Origin: an uncultured Serinicoccus sp.
GTDB lineage: Bacteria; Actinomycetota; Actinomycetes; Actinomycetales; Dermatophilaceae
NCBI RefSeq assembly: GCF_947487915.1
Contig: NZ_CANKYH010000008.1
Span: 212,640-276,639 of the forward strand
Length of the DNA: 64,000 bases
Direction of reading: 5' to 3'
The notes below the pieces were generated by a model. The model searched no databases and was not told the origin of the DNA. It saw nothing but the letters and a program-made list of their open reading frames with translations. How positions within the stretch are numbered: position 1 is the stretch's first letter; the number at the start of each line of letters is the position of its first letter. The translations under genes and the position numbers were made by a program. Shown in pieces: positions 33,876 to 42,080 of the stretch.

Positions 33876-34061
33876 ATGGCTTCCTCCCCCGCCCTCGTCC
33901 GCCCCCGCCGACGCGTCTTCGCGGGCGTCTGTGCCGGCCTCGCCCGCCGCTTCGGCATGAGCCCGACGCTCGTCCGGGTGCTCTTCCTGCTCTCGATGCT
34001 GCTGCCGGGCCCGCAGATCCTGGCCTATCTCGTGCTGTGGATCATCATGCCGTCCGAGTGA
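33876..34061 (+). CDS. PspC-domain small membrane protein
   Basis: 61 aa from ATG 33876. The PspC motif is clear: RRVFAGVCAGLARRFGMSPTLVRVLFLLSML, then LAYLVLWIIMPSE. One long or two short TM segments. Stand-alone envelope-stress-type protein. Confidence 0.88.
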   Translation: MASSPALVRPRRRVFAGVCAGLARRFGMSPTLVRVLFLLSMLLPGPQILAYLVLWIIMPSE

Positions 34062-34131
34062 GCCGCACCCGTCCGGGGCCGGGGCCGTCGTAGCCTGAAC
34101 CTCGCCCGACCCCGACCCGGAGGAGTCCCTC

Positions 34132-34764
34132 GTGCCCGTCTACCGCAAGGACGGCCGCTCCGTGCTGTTCATCCACGTCCCCAAGACCGGGGGCACCTCG
34201 GTCGAGCACCTCTTCCGCGCCAACGGCTGGGAGCAGGGCTTCTTCAGCGCGAAGTACGGCCAGGGCACCCTCAACCACCTCATGGTCTGCGGCCCCCAGC
34301 ACCTGCACGGCGAGCCGCTGCAGCAGCTCTTCCGGCTGGAGCGCTTCGACCTCGTCTTCACGGTCGTCCGCGAGCCGGTGGCGCGGCTGCGCTCGGAGTA
34401 CATCTGGCGGCACCGCAAGAAGGACGAGGTCGACCTGCGCGGGTCGGCGGTGGCGTCGTGGTTCCGCCGGTCGGTGCGCCGCTCCCGCTCGAACCCCTAT
34501 CTCTTCGACAACCACCTGCGCCCGCAGCACGAGTTCCTCGTCCCGGGCACCGAGGTGCTGCGGCTGGAGGACGGCCTCGCCGAGGGGCTGCGCCGGCTGA
34601 GCGACGCCCACGGGCTGGGTCTGGAGGGCGGCCCGGAGCAGTTCAAGGACAGCAGCTCGGGCCCGCGGCGCTCCTCCGACGTCGAGATCTCGGGCGCCAC
34701 CCGGCGCATGGTCCGCCGGTTCTACAAGCGCGACTTCAGCACGTTCGACTACCCGAGGCCCTGA
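34132..34764 (+). CDS. Sulfotransferase family protein
   Basis: 210 aa from GTG 34132. LFIHVPKTGGTSVEHLF is the 5'-phosphosulfate-binding loop of family-2 sulfotransferases, and VFTVVREPVARLRSEY is the 3'-phosphate-binding region. Likely transfers sulfate from PAPS to a carbohydrate or lipid acceptor; acceptor unknown. Its 3' end overlaps the convergent M50 gene by 16 bp. Confidence 0.9.
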   Translation: MPVYRKDGRSVLFIHVPKTGGTSVEHLFRANGWEQGFFSAKYGQGTLNHLMVCGPQHLHGEPLQQLFRLERFDLVFTVVREPVARLRSEYIWRHRKKDEVDLRGSAVASWFRRSVRRSRSNPYLFDNHLRPQHEFLVPGTEVLRLEDGLAEGLRRLSDAHGLGLEGGPEQFKDSSSGPRRSSDVEISGATRRMVRRFYKRDFSTFDYPRP

Positions 34765-35456
34765 GCCAGCTCCCGCGCCCCGAGCACCAGGCATACCGCG
34801 CAGACCAGCCAGAACAGCACGATCCACAGCCCGGCCGGCAGCCCGGTCAGCCGGGCCAGCTGGTCGGCGTCGCTGCCGCGCTCGCCGCGCCGGCGGCGCT
34901 GCCGCTGCAGCTCGACCACCGAGCGGGGGGCGGCGAGCAGCAGCGACCAGACGACGAGGTAGGCCACCGCCGATAGCATCCGTCCGCTCACCGACCAGGA
35001 CAGCAGGGCGACGCTGGCACCGGTCGCGAGCACGACCCACAGCCCGTAGAGGTTGCGGATGAGCACGAGCATGAGCGCGCAGGTGAGGACGAGCCCCCAG
35101 AGCAGGCCCGCGGCATACCCCGCTCCGAGCAGGTATGCCCCGGCGAGCCCCACCAGCGCCGGCGCCGGGTAGCCGGCGAGGACGGTCGCGACCATGCCCG
35201 GCCCGCGCGGGCGGCCCCGGGAGACGGTGACGCCCGAGGTGTCCGAGTGCAGCCGGATCCCGGTCAGGCGCCGACCGACGAGGGCGGCCACCAGCGCGTG
35301 ACCGGCCTCGTGCACGAGGGTGACGAGGTGGCGGACGAGCCGGTAGCCCGCCGGGCTCCAGGTGAGCGCGAGCGCGACCACTCCCAGCAGCAGACTGACC
35401 GGCCAGGTCAGCGGCGGCTGGGTGGTGGTGGCACGGTCCCACAGGTCGAGGAGCAC
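34749..35456 (-). CDS. M50-family membrane metalloprotease
   Basis: 235 aa from GTG 35456 (start chosen because the upstream extension is Pro/Arg-rich and not protein-like). LVHEAGHALVAALVGRRL is the HExxH zinc site inside the first membrane segments, and LAGYPAPALVGLAGAYLLG follows, the NPG-equivalent region of M50B proteases. About six TM segments. Tail-to-tail overlap with the sulfotransferase gene. Confidence 0.88.
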   Translation of the reverse strand: MLLDLWDRATTTQPPLTWPVSLLLGVVALALTWSPAGYRLVRHLVTLVHEAGHALVAALVGRRLTGIRLHSDTSGVTVSRGRPRGPGMVATVLAGYPAPALVGLAGAYLLGAGYAAGLLWGLVLTCALMLVLIRNLYGLWVVLATGASVALLSWSVSGRMLSAVAYLVVWSLLLAAPRSVVELQRQRRRRGERGSDADQLARLTGLPAGLWIVLFWLVCAVCLVLGARELAQGLG

Positions 35457-35628
35457 GGCACGAGCCTGCCAGGTCCGGCTGGACGGTTGCGGGGAGCGGC
35501 GGGCAGGGCCAGCATGGAGGAGGTGCGGACGGTATGCCGCACGAGGGGAGATGCTCCCGTCCGACGGCCTGCCGTGGCTGCACGGGGCGCGCCGCCGGTG
35601 CGCCACCACCGGACAAGGGAGTCGAACC

Positions 35629-36843
35629 ATGGCATCAGGGAATCGCGTCGTCGTCTACACCGGGCCGGGAGAGGTGGCCGTCGATACGGTCGACTACCCG
35701 AAGCTCGAGATCCCCGGCGAGGTGGCCGACCACTTCGGCATCACCAAGGCGGCGCCGCACGCGGTGATCCTCAAGCTGGTCACCACCAACATCTGCGGGT
35801 CGGACCAGCACATGGTGCGTGGCCGGACCACCGCCCCGGTGGGGCAGAGCCTCGGGCACGAGATCACCGGCGAGGTGGTCGAGAAGGGCGAGGACGTGCT
35901 CTTCGTCGACGAGGGCGACATCTGCTCGGTGCCGTTCAACATCGCATGCGGGCGCTGCCGGATGTGCCACGAGGGGCATACCGGCGTGTGCCTCAACGTC
36001 AACCCGGCCCGCGCCGGCGCGGCCTACGGCTACGTCGACATGGGCGGCTGGGTGGGTGGTCAGGCGGAGTACGTCATGATCCCCTACGCCGACTTCAACC
36101 TGCTGCGGTTCCCCGACCGGGACCAGGCGCTGGAGAAGATCCTCGACCTCACGATGCTCTCCGACATCTTCCCGACCGGCTACCACGGCGCCTACACCGC
36201 CGGGGTGACGACCGGGTCGACGGTGTATGTCGCCGGTGCCGGCCCGGTGGGGCTGGCGGCGGCGCACGCCGCGCAGCTCCTGGGCGCGTCCGTCGTCATG
36301 GTGGGCGACATGAACTCCGAACGGGTGAGGCAGGCCGAGAGCTTCGGGTGCGTCGGCATCGACCTCAGCACCGAGGGCTCCCTGGTGGACAAGATCGACC
36401 AGGTGGTCGGAGAGCCCGAGGTGGACGCCGCCGTCGACGCCGTCGGTTTCGAGGCTCGCGGCCACGGGCAGGGCGCCGACGAGGCGCCCGCCACCGTCCT
36501 CAACGACGCCATGACGGTCACCCGCGCGGCCGGCGGGATCGGCATACCCGGGTTGTACGTCACCGGCGACCCGGGCGCGGTCGACGACGCCGCCAAGGAG
36601 GGCACCCTCGGGGTGCGGCTGGGTCTGGGCTGGGCCAAGTCGCAGCACTTCACCACGGGTCAGTGCCCGGTCAAGCGCTACAACCGCCAGCTGATGAACA
36701 TGATCCTGCACGACCGGGCGCACATCGCGAAGGCGGTCAACGCCCAGACGATCAGCCTGGACGACGCGCCGCGCGGCTACGCCGAGTTCGACCAGGGCGC
36801 GGCGACGAAGTTCGTCATCGACCCGCACGGCATGGTCGCCTGA
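35629..36843 (+). CDS. fdhA: Glutathione-independent formaldehyde dehydrogenase (zinc alcohol dehydrogenase family)
   Basis: 404 aa from ATG 35629 with AAGGGAG upstream. Medium-chain dehydrogenase features: NICGSDQHMVRGR (catalytic Zn Cys), GHEITGEV, the structural zinc set CGRCRMCHEGHTGVC, and the Rossmann VYVAGAGPVGLAAAHAA. The KRYNRQLMNMILHDRAHIAKAVNA segment is typical of the Pseudomonas-type FdhA. NAD-linked formaldehyde oxidation. Followed by a strong hairpin terminator. Confidence 0.94.
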   Translation: MASGNRVVVYTGPGEVAVDTVDYPKLEIPGEVADHFGITKAAPHAVILKLVTTNICGSDQHMVRGRTTAPVGQSLGHEITGEVVEKGEDVLFVDEGDICSVPFNIACGRCRMCHEGHTGVCLNVNPARAGAAYGYVDMGGWVGGQAEYVMIPYADFNLLRFPDRDQALEKILDLTMLSDIFPTGYHGAYTAGVTTGSTVYVAGAGPVGLAAAHAAQLLGASVVMVGDMNSERVRQAESFGCVGIDLSTEGSLVDKIDQVVGEPEVDAAVDAVGFEARGHGQGADEAPATVLNDAMTVTRAAGGIGIPGLYVTGDPGAVDDAAKEGTLGVRLGLGWAKSQHFTTGQCPVKRYNRQLMNMILHDRAHIAKAVNAQTISLDDAPRGYAEFDQGAATKFVIDPHGMVA

Positions 36844-36858
36844 CCCGGGCACGCACCG

Positions 36859-36895
36859 GCCCTCGTGGCGGACGTCTCCTGTCCGCCACGAGGGC
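36859..36895. terminator. 15-bp perfect hairpin terminator after fdhA
   Basis: GCCCTCGTGGCGGAC (36859-36873) pairs perfectly with GTCCGCCACGAGGGC (36881-36895) around a 7-nt loop, 16 bp after the fdhA stop. No T run follows. Confidence 0.8.
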
Positions 36896-36908
36896 TAGCG
36901 TCGCGGTC

Positions 36909-37478
36909 ATGAACACGTCACCTGTGTGGGAGCCGCCGCGCACCGGCGACGAGACCGCCCACCTGCTCGGCGCGCTCGACCGCCAGCGGATGACCTTCTG
37001 GTGGAAGGCCGAGGGGCTGGACACCGCCGGGCTGAGGGCCCGGGTCGGCGCCTCCTCGTTGACCCTCGGTGGCCTGCTCAAGCACCTCACCGGCGTGGAG
37101 GCGGTCGCCGCGACGTGGCGGCTGGACGGCTCCTCACCCGGCAGCCCGTGGGCGGAGGTCGACTGGCAGGCCACACCGGGCTGGGACTTCGAGAGCGCCG
37201 CCGACGACCCGCCGCAGGAGCTCTACGCGCGCTACGTCGAGACGGTCGCCGCCACCCGGGCCCGGCACCACGAGGCGATCGCGGCCGACGGGCTGGACCG
37301 GATCATCGCCTGGGGCCAGGAGTGGGGCATCGAGCTCAGCCTGCGGCGCATGCTCTTCGACGTCCTGGAGGAGTACGCCCGCCACACCGGTCACGCGGAC
37401 CTGCTCCGGGAGGCGGTGGACGGCCGGGTCGGGGAGGACCCGCCGGAGGACTGGTCGCCGCCCGCGGCCTGGACCTGA
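36909..37478 (+). CDS. DinB family protein (DUF664, mycothiol-dependent type)
   Basis: 189 aa from ATG 36909. Four-helix DinB pattern: LLGALDRQRMTFWWKAEGLD, LTLGGLLKHLTGVEAVAATW with the first metal His, ATRARHHEAI, and LRRMLFDVLEEYARHTGHADLLREA with the two further His. Such proteins act as thiol transferases with mycothiol or bacillithiol in detoxification. Fits the actinobacterial background. Confidence 0.9.
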   Translation: MNTSPVWEPPRTGDETAHLLGALDRQRMTFWWKAEGLDTAGLRARVGASSLTLGGLLKHLTGVEAVAATWRLDGSSPGSPWAEVDWQATPGWDFESAADDPPQELYARYVETVAATRARHHEAIAADGLDRIIAWGQEWGIELSLRRMLFDVLEEYARHTGHADLLREAVDGRVGEDPPEDWSPPAAWT

Positions 37479-37497
37479 GCGACGGCATACTCGACCT

Positions 37498-37593
37498 ATG
37501 GCGTTCGACGAGGGGCTGGCGCAGCGGATCCGGGAGCTCCTGGCCGGGGAGCCCGCGGTGGCGCTCGCCCGGGCGCAGCCGCCGCAGCCGTGA
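37498..37593 (+). pseudogene. Remnant of a TfoX N-terminal-domain gene
   Basis: 31 codons from ATG 37498: MAFDEGLAQRIRELLAGEPAV, the standard opening of TfoX-N proteins, which normally continue with an EKKMFGGLAF segment. Here the frame continues VALARAQPPQP and stops, overlapping the next start as GTGA. The core of the domain is gone, so this is a 3'-deleted remnant. Confidence 0.75.
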
Positions 37594-38723
37594 GCGCGCA
37601 CCGGCTCTCCCGCCGGGACGCCCGGCGGGTCGCCGTGCGGGCCCAGCTGCTGATCCGGGACCGGCCCGGCGACGTCGTCGAAACCGTCCGCGAGCTGACG
37701 CTGCTGCAGATCGACCCGGTCGCCGCGGTGGCGCCCGCCCAGCACCTCGTGCTGTGGAGCCGGCTGGGCAGCGCCTACGACACCGGCGAGCTGGACCGGC
37801 TGCTCGCCGACCGGACGCTCGTCGAGGTGCTGGGCTTCGTCCGGCCTGCCGAGGACGTCGGCCTGTGGCGTGCCGAGATGGCGGCGTGGCCTGCGCCGTC
37901 GCGGCGGGACGGCATGCTGCGCCCCTGGCAGGAGGGCCAGGCCCGGTGGGTCGAGGCCAACGACCGGGGACGCCGCGACATCCTCGCCCACCTCGCGGCC
38001 GAGGGTCCCACCCCCACCGGCGCCCTGCCGGACTCCACCGAGGTGCCGTGGCGCTCCAGCGGCTGGACCAACGACAAGAACGTCCAGCGGCTGCTCGACC
38101 TCATGGTCGCCCGCGGCGAGGTCGCCGTCTGCGGCCGCGAGGGCGGCCAGCGGCTGTGGGACCTCGCCGAGCGGGTCTACCCCGACGTCCCCGCCGTGCC
38201 GCTGGAGCAGGCGCGGGCCGAGCTGGACGAACGCCGCCTGGCCGCGCTGGGACTCCTGCGCGCCCGCGGGCCGGAGTGCCCCACGGAGCCGGCCGACGCC
38301 CGCGCCGCGGGCGAGGAGGCGGTGGTCGAGGGGGTGCGGGGCAGCTGGCGCGTGCACCCGGCATACCTCAACCCGGTCGAGGCGTTCGCGGGTCGCGCCG
38401 CGCTGCTGTGCCCGATCGACCGGCTGGTCTTCGACCGGGTGCGGATGGCCGAGCTCTTCGAGTTCGACTACGTGCTGGAGATGTACAAGCCGAAGGCGCA
38501 GCGCAGGTTCGGCTACTACGCGCTGCCCGTCCTCGACGGGGACCAGCTGGTCGGCAAGCTGGACGCCACCGCCGACCGCCGGCGAGGCGTGCTCCGGGTC
38601 GACGCCCTCCACGAGGACGGGGTATGGAGCGCCGCCCGCCGCGAGCGCGTGCTCGCCGAGGTGCACGACCTGGCCGACTGGCTGGGGCTGGACCCCGCGC
38701 TGCCCGCACACCTGGGCGGCTGA
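37590..38723 (+). CDS. YcaQ/AlkX-like winged-helix DNA glycosylase family protein
   Basis: 377 aa from GTG 37590. The N-terminus RLSRRDARRVAVRAQLL and LLQIDPVAAVAPAQHLVLWSRLG contain the QxD motif (QID) of the AlkZ/YcaQ family, which unhooks interstrand crosslinks. RAALLCPIDRLVFDRVRMAELFEFDYVLEMYKPKAQRRFGYYALPVL (overview, residues about 265-315) is the conserved C-terminal part. Likely a DNA repair enzyme. Confidence 0.9.
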   Translation: MSAHRLSRRDARRVAVRAQLLIRDRPGDVVETVRELTLLQIDPVAAVAPAQHLVLWSRLGSAYDTGELDRLLADRTLVEVLGFVRPAEDVGLWRAEMAAWPAPSRRDGMLRPWQEGQARWVEANDRGRRDILAHLAAEGPTPTGALPDSTEVPWRSSGWTNDKNVQRLLDLMVARGEVAVCGREGGQRLWDLAERVYPDVPAVPLEQARAELDERRLAALGLLRARGPECPTEPADARAAGEEAVVEGVRGSWRVHPAYLNPVEAFAGRAALLCPIDRLVFDRVRMAELFEFDYVLEMYKPKAQRRFGYYALPVLDGDQLVGKLDATADRRRGVLRVDALHEDGVWSAARRERVLAEVHDLADWLGLDPALPAHLGG

Positions 38724-38796
38724 CGTCGCAGCCCTGGATGGCGGAGGGTGCGGGAGTAGCATCGCGGTGTCGCGGCACGGCTCCCGGACCTGACCG

Positions 38797-38828
38797 GGGG
38801 AGACCGGTCGTGACCTGCGGGTCTCCCC
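38797..38828 (+). promoter_or_regulatory. 9-bp stem hairpin in the leader of the homocysteine methyltransferase gene
   Basis: GGGGAGACC (38797-38805) pairs perfectly with GGTCTCCCC (38820-38828) around a 14-nt loop, ending 39 nt before the ATG at 38868. It could be an attenuator, part of an unknown riboswitch, or a terminator of the upstream gene. I could not match it to a SAM or SAH riboswitch consensus. Confidence 0.45.
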
Positions 38829-38867
38829 GGGCCCGGTGACCGACGAGCTCGCGAGGGATGAGCAGCG

Positions 38868-39968
38868 ATGAGCGATTCGCAGACGCAGACCGTGGGGACC
38901 GACGATCCCCGCGCCACGACCACGGCCACCGGGCTCGTCGAGCGCCTCGACCAGGGTCCGGTGATCTGCGCCGAAGGTTTCCTCTTCGAGCTGGAGCGCC
39001 GCGGCTACCTCACCGCGGGGGAGTTCGTCCCCGAGGTGGCGCTGGAGTTCCCCGACGCGCTGCGTACGCTGCACCGCGACTTCCAGCGCGCCGGCAGTGA
39101 CATCGTCGAGGCCTTCACCTACAACGGCCACCGCGAGAAGATGCGGGTCATCGGCAAGGAGGAGCTGCTCGAGCCGCTCAACCGCGCCGCGCTGCAGATC
39201 GCCCGGGAGGTCGCCGACGAGGTGCCCGGCAACCTCGTCGCGGGCAACATCTCCAACACCAACGTGTGGGACCCGGACAGCCCGGAGGCCCAGCGCGAGG
39301 TGCGCGCGATGTTCGAGGAGATGGTCGGCTGGGCGATCGAGGAGGGCGCCGACCTCATCATCGGCGAGACCTTCTACTACGCCGGCGAGGCCGAGGCCGC
39401 CCTCGAGATCGCCCGGGCCAGCGGGCTGCCCGTGGTGCTGACCGTCGCGCCCATGGCCGGCGAGCAGATGCGCGACGGGGTGGGCATCGTCGAGGTGTGC
39501 CAGCGGCTGGAGCAGGGGGGTGCCGACGTCGTGGGGATGAACTGCTTCCGCGGCCCGGCCACGATGCTGCCGTGGCTGCGCCAGATCCGGCAGGCGGTCA
39601 GCTGCCACGTCGCGGCGCTCCCCGTCCCCTACCGCACCACCGACGCCGAGCCCACCTTCTTCAACCTCACCGACGACAACGGCGTCCTCGTGCCCTCGCC
39701 GCACGGCCGGACCTTCCCGACGGCGCTGGACCCGCTCGCCTGCAACCGCTACGAGGTCGGCGCCTTCGCGGCGGAGGCCTACGCGCTGGGTGTCAGCTAC
39801 CTCGGCGTCTGCTGCGGCGCCTCCCCGATGCTCGTCCGCCAGGTGGCCGAGGCGGTCGGGCTCGAGACCGAGGCCAGCCGCTTCTCGGAGAAGATGCAGA
39901 ACCACTTCATGTACGGCGACCACGCCCGCCTCCCCGAGCACATCCGGGGGCTGGGCGACTCCGCCTGA
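38868..39968 (+). CDS. Homocysteine/betaine S-methyltransferase family protein
   Basis: 366 aa. Pfam S-methyl_trans pattern: VICAEGFLFELERRGYL, a central barrel with DLIIGETFYYAGEAEAAL, and the zinc ligands in VGMNCFRG and LGVCCGASP. Length and start resemble betaine-homocysteine methyltransferase. Uses a methyl donor to make methionine from homocysteine. Monocistronic, with a hairpin in its leader. Confidence 0.9.
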   Translation: MSDSQTQTVGTDDPRATTTATGLVERLDQGPVICAEGFLFELERRGYLTAGEFVPEVALEFPDALRTLHRDFQRAGSDIVEAFTYNGHREKMRVIGKEELLEPLNRAALQIAREVADEVPGNLVAGNISNTNVWDPDSPEAQREVRAMFEEMVGWAIEEGADLIIGETFYYAGEAEAALEIARASGLPVVLTVAPMAGEQMRDGVGIVEVCQRLEQGGADVVGMNCFRGPATMLPWLRQIRQAVSCHVAALPVPYRTTDAEPTFFNLTDDNGVLVPSPHGRTFPTALDPLACNRYEVGAFAAEAYALGVSYLGVCCGASPMLVRQVAEAVGLETEASRFSEKMQNHFMYGDHARLPEHIRGLGDSA

Positions 39969-39979
39969 GCCCGACCGGC

Positions 39980-40049
39980 GCCTGAGCAGAGAAACCCTCC
40001 CGACGCAGGGGCTGCAACCCCCGAGTCGGGACTGTTTCTCTGCTCAGGC
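39980..40049. repeat. 70-bp palindromic interspersed repeat, copy 2
   Basis: GCCTGAGCAGAGAAAC at the left and GTTTCTCTGCTCAGGC at the right are perfect 16-bp arms. Inside, CCCGAC...GTCGGG and GGGG...CCCC form further pairs. Lies between the methyltransferase gene and the ArsR promoter. Confidence 0.9.
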
Positions 40050-40077
40050 GCGGGTGGGGGTGGGTCTTGCGCTATTC

Positions 40078-40093
40078 GTAACCATATGGTTAC
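40078..40093. promoter_or_regulatory. Perfect 16-bp operator upstream of the ArsR gene
   Basis: GTAACCATATGGTTAC is a perfect palindrome ending 8 bp before the ATG at 40102. It overlaps any plausible -10, so ArsR binding would block transcription. The mRNA seems leaderless or nearly so. Confidence 0.75.
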
Positions 40094-40101
40094 CTATCTT
40101 C

Positions 40102-40608
40102 ATGGATGTGTATGCCGCGCTCGCCGACCCTGTGCGGCGTTCGCTGCTGGTGCAGCTGGCCGACGAGGGGGCCTGCCGGGTGGCCGACCTCACCGCCGGC
40201 CGCGGCATCTCCCGCCCCGCCGTGAGCCGGCACCTGCGGGTGCTCGGCGAGGCGGGGCTGGTGCGGGCGCAGGACGTGGGCCGTGAGCGGCACTACCGCC
40301 TCGAGGCCGCCCCGCTGCACGAGGTCGTCGACTACGCCCGGCGGCTGGCCGGTGCGGCGCTCGCCCCGCCGGGCGGTACGGCCCCTGCCCCACCGGTCGG
40401 CAGGGCCCCTGCCCCACCGGTCGGCACGGGCCCTGCCCCACCGGTCGGCACGGGCCCTGCCCCGCCGGTCGGCACGGCCCCCGCCCCTCCGGTCGGCGAG
40501 CACGTCCTGGACGCCCTCGACCTCGAGGTGCGCCGCACGGTGCGCGAGCACCGCCCGGGCGAGGCACCGCATACCGCCGCCACCGACGACACCGAGGAGA
40601 CCGCATGA
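40102..40608 (+). CDS. ArsR-family regulator with Pro-rich 8-residue repeats
   Basis: 168 aa from ATG 40102. The winged helix MDVYAALADPVRRSLLVQLADEG..ISRPAVSRHLRVLGEAGLVRAQDVGRERHYRLE is ArsR-like of the kind paired with AHSA1/SRPBCC genes. Residues about 94-133 consist of five copies of an octapeptide (G-T-x-PAPPV), encoded by a 24-bp tandem array. No metal-binding Cys motif. First gene of a two-gene operon. Confidence 0.9.
   Translation: MDVYAALADPVRRSLLVQLADEGACRVADLTAGRGISRPAVSRHLRVLGEAGLVRAQDVGRERHYRLEAAPLHEVVDYARRLAGAALAPPGGTAPAPPVGRAPAPPVGTGPAPPVGTGPAPPVGTAPAPPVGEHVLDALDLEVRRTVREHRPGEAPHTAATDDTEETA
40381..40500 (+). repeat. 24-bp tandem repeat inside the ArsR gene, five units
   Basis: Units start at 40381, 40405, 40429, 40453 and 40477 with about 85-95% identity and stay in frame, each coding eight residues. 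Likely prone to copy-number change between strains. Confidence 0.85.
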
Positions 40609-41123
40609 TCACCGGAGCACCCGAGACCATCGACGGGCAGGAGCACCTCGTGCTCACCCGCACCTTCCGCGCGCCGGTCGAGGCCGTGTGGGCGGCGGTG
40701 ACCGAGAGCGAGCGGCTGGGCCGGTGGTTCGCCACCTGGACCGGTGACCCGGGCTCGGGCCGGGTGCGGGTGACCTGGGCCTACGAGGAGGAGATGCCCA
40801 CGGAGACCTACGTCATCGAGGTCTGCGAGGAGCCCACCCGGCTGCGCGTCCGCAACGAGCACGACGACCCCGCCCAGGTGTGGACCCTCGACCTGCGCCT
40901 CACCGAGGCGGCCGGCGTCACGACCCTGCGCTTCGCCCAGGTCCTGACCGACCGGTCGCTCGTGACCGACGTGGGCCCGGGCTGGGAGTACTACCTCGAC
41001 CGGCTCGAGGAGTCCGTGCGGACCGGGGGGCCCGCGACCGTCGCCTGGGAGGGCTACCTCGACCTCGGCGGCGAGTATGCCGCCGCGTTCGGTCTGCCCG
41101 ACGGCACCGGTCAGGTCAACTGA
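40605..41123 (+). CDS. SRPBCC/AHSA1-family protein
   Basis: 172 aa, ATGA overlap with the ArsR gene. START-like pattern: LVLTRTFRAPVEAVWAAVTESERLGRWFATWTGDPGSGRV, and the terminal helix VGPGWEYYLDRLEESV. ArsR-AHSA1 pairs are common in actinobacteria; the ligand is unknown. The 3' end overlaps the convergent LysR gene by 8 bp. Confidence 0.9.
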   Translation: MITGAPETIDGQEHLVLTRTFRAPVEAVWAAVTESERLGRWFATWTGDPGSGRVRVTWAYEEEMPTETYVIEVCEEPTRLRVRNEHDDPAQVWTLDLRLTEAAGVTTLRFAQVLTDRSLVTDVGPGWEYYLDRLEESVRTGGPATVAWEGYLDLGGEYAAAFGLPDGTGQVN

Positions 41124-42009
41124 GCCCGGCGCCGATGCGCTCCAGCTCGTCGACGACGGTGCGGACGGCGAGCCGGGCGTAGCGGTCGGGCCGGCACAGG
41201 GCCACGACCGTACGCCGCGCGGGGATGCCGACGAGGGGGCGGAGCACGACGTGCGTGTCGGTCGGTGTGGTGAAGCGGGGCAGCAGCGCGAGCCCGACGC
41301 CGCGGGCGACGAGCGAGCGGATGAGCGCGTTGTCGCGCAGCCGCTGGACCCGGCGCAGCGGCTGTCCGGTGAGCGACTCCGCGGCCAGCAGGATCGTGTC
41401 GAAGGGGTAGCCCTCGGGCACGCCGATCCAGGTGGTGCCGGCCAGGTCCTCCGGGGTGAGGCGGTCCCGGCCGGTGAGGGGGTGCCCGGCCGGCAGCGCG
41501 ACGTCGATCGGCTCCCGGGCGAGGACCCGCGAGGTGAGCTGCTGCGCCCCGGTGGGCACGTCGCCGCGCAGGCTGTGGGCGATGACGACGTCGGCGTCGA
41601 GGGTGCGGGTGGCGAAGTCGGCCTCGGCGAGGTCGAAGTCGTCCAGCGTCAGGTCGATCGCGCTGCCGGCCAGGGCGTCGACGAGGTCGGGCAGCAGCGC
41701 CTCGCCGGCGCTGGGCAGCGTGCCGATGCTGACCCGGCCCCGCGGCTCGCCGCGCGCCGCGTCCAGGCGCGCCTGCACCTGGGCGTGGGCACGGCATACC
41801 TCGTCCGCGGCGTCCGCGAGCAGCTGCCCCTCGGCGGTCAGCCGCAGCCCGCGCCCGACCGGCTCGACCAGGGTGACGCCGAGGTCGCGCTCGGCGGTGC
41901 GCAGCTGCTGGGAGAGCGCGGAGGGTGTGCGGTGGGTCGCCTCGGCGACGGCGGCGAGGGTGCCGCGGACCGCGAGCTCGCGCAGCAGCTCCAGATGACG
42001 GACATCCAT
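41116..42009 (-). CDS. LysR-family transcriptional regulator
   Basis: 297 aa. N-terminal HTH MDVRHLELLRELAVRGTLAAVAEATHRTPSALSQQLRTAERDLGVTLVEPVGRGLRLTAEG, followed by a periplasmic-binding-like effector domain. Divergent from the EamA-type exporter at 42081, the usual arrangement for LysR control of an amino acid or metabolite exporter. Confidence 0.93.
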   Translation of the reverse strand: MDVRHLELLRELAVRGTLAAVAEATHRTPSALSQQLRTAERDLGVTLVEPVGRGLRLTAEGQLLADAADEVCRAHAQVQARLDAARGEPRGRVSIGTLPSAGEALLPDLVDALAGSAIDLTLDDFDLAEADFATRTLDADVVIAHSLRGDVPTGAQQLTSRVLAREPIDVALPAGHPLTGRDRLTPEDLAGTTWIGVPEGYPFDTILLAAESLTGQPLRRVQRLRDNALIRSLVARGVGLALLPRFTTPTDTHVVLRPLVGIPARRTVVALCRPDRYARLAVRTVVDELERIGAGLS

Positions 42010-42080
42010 GAAGCCAGCCTAATGAGTGACGTCACGAAGATTCGCTGGACCTGCGTGGTCGACAGCCGCAGACTCCAGGT

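Noticed and set aside
38724..38867. SAM or SAH riboswitch
   Set aside because: Only a single perfect hairpin is visible; the conserved cores of known classes could not be found by eye. Kept as an unassigned leader structure.
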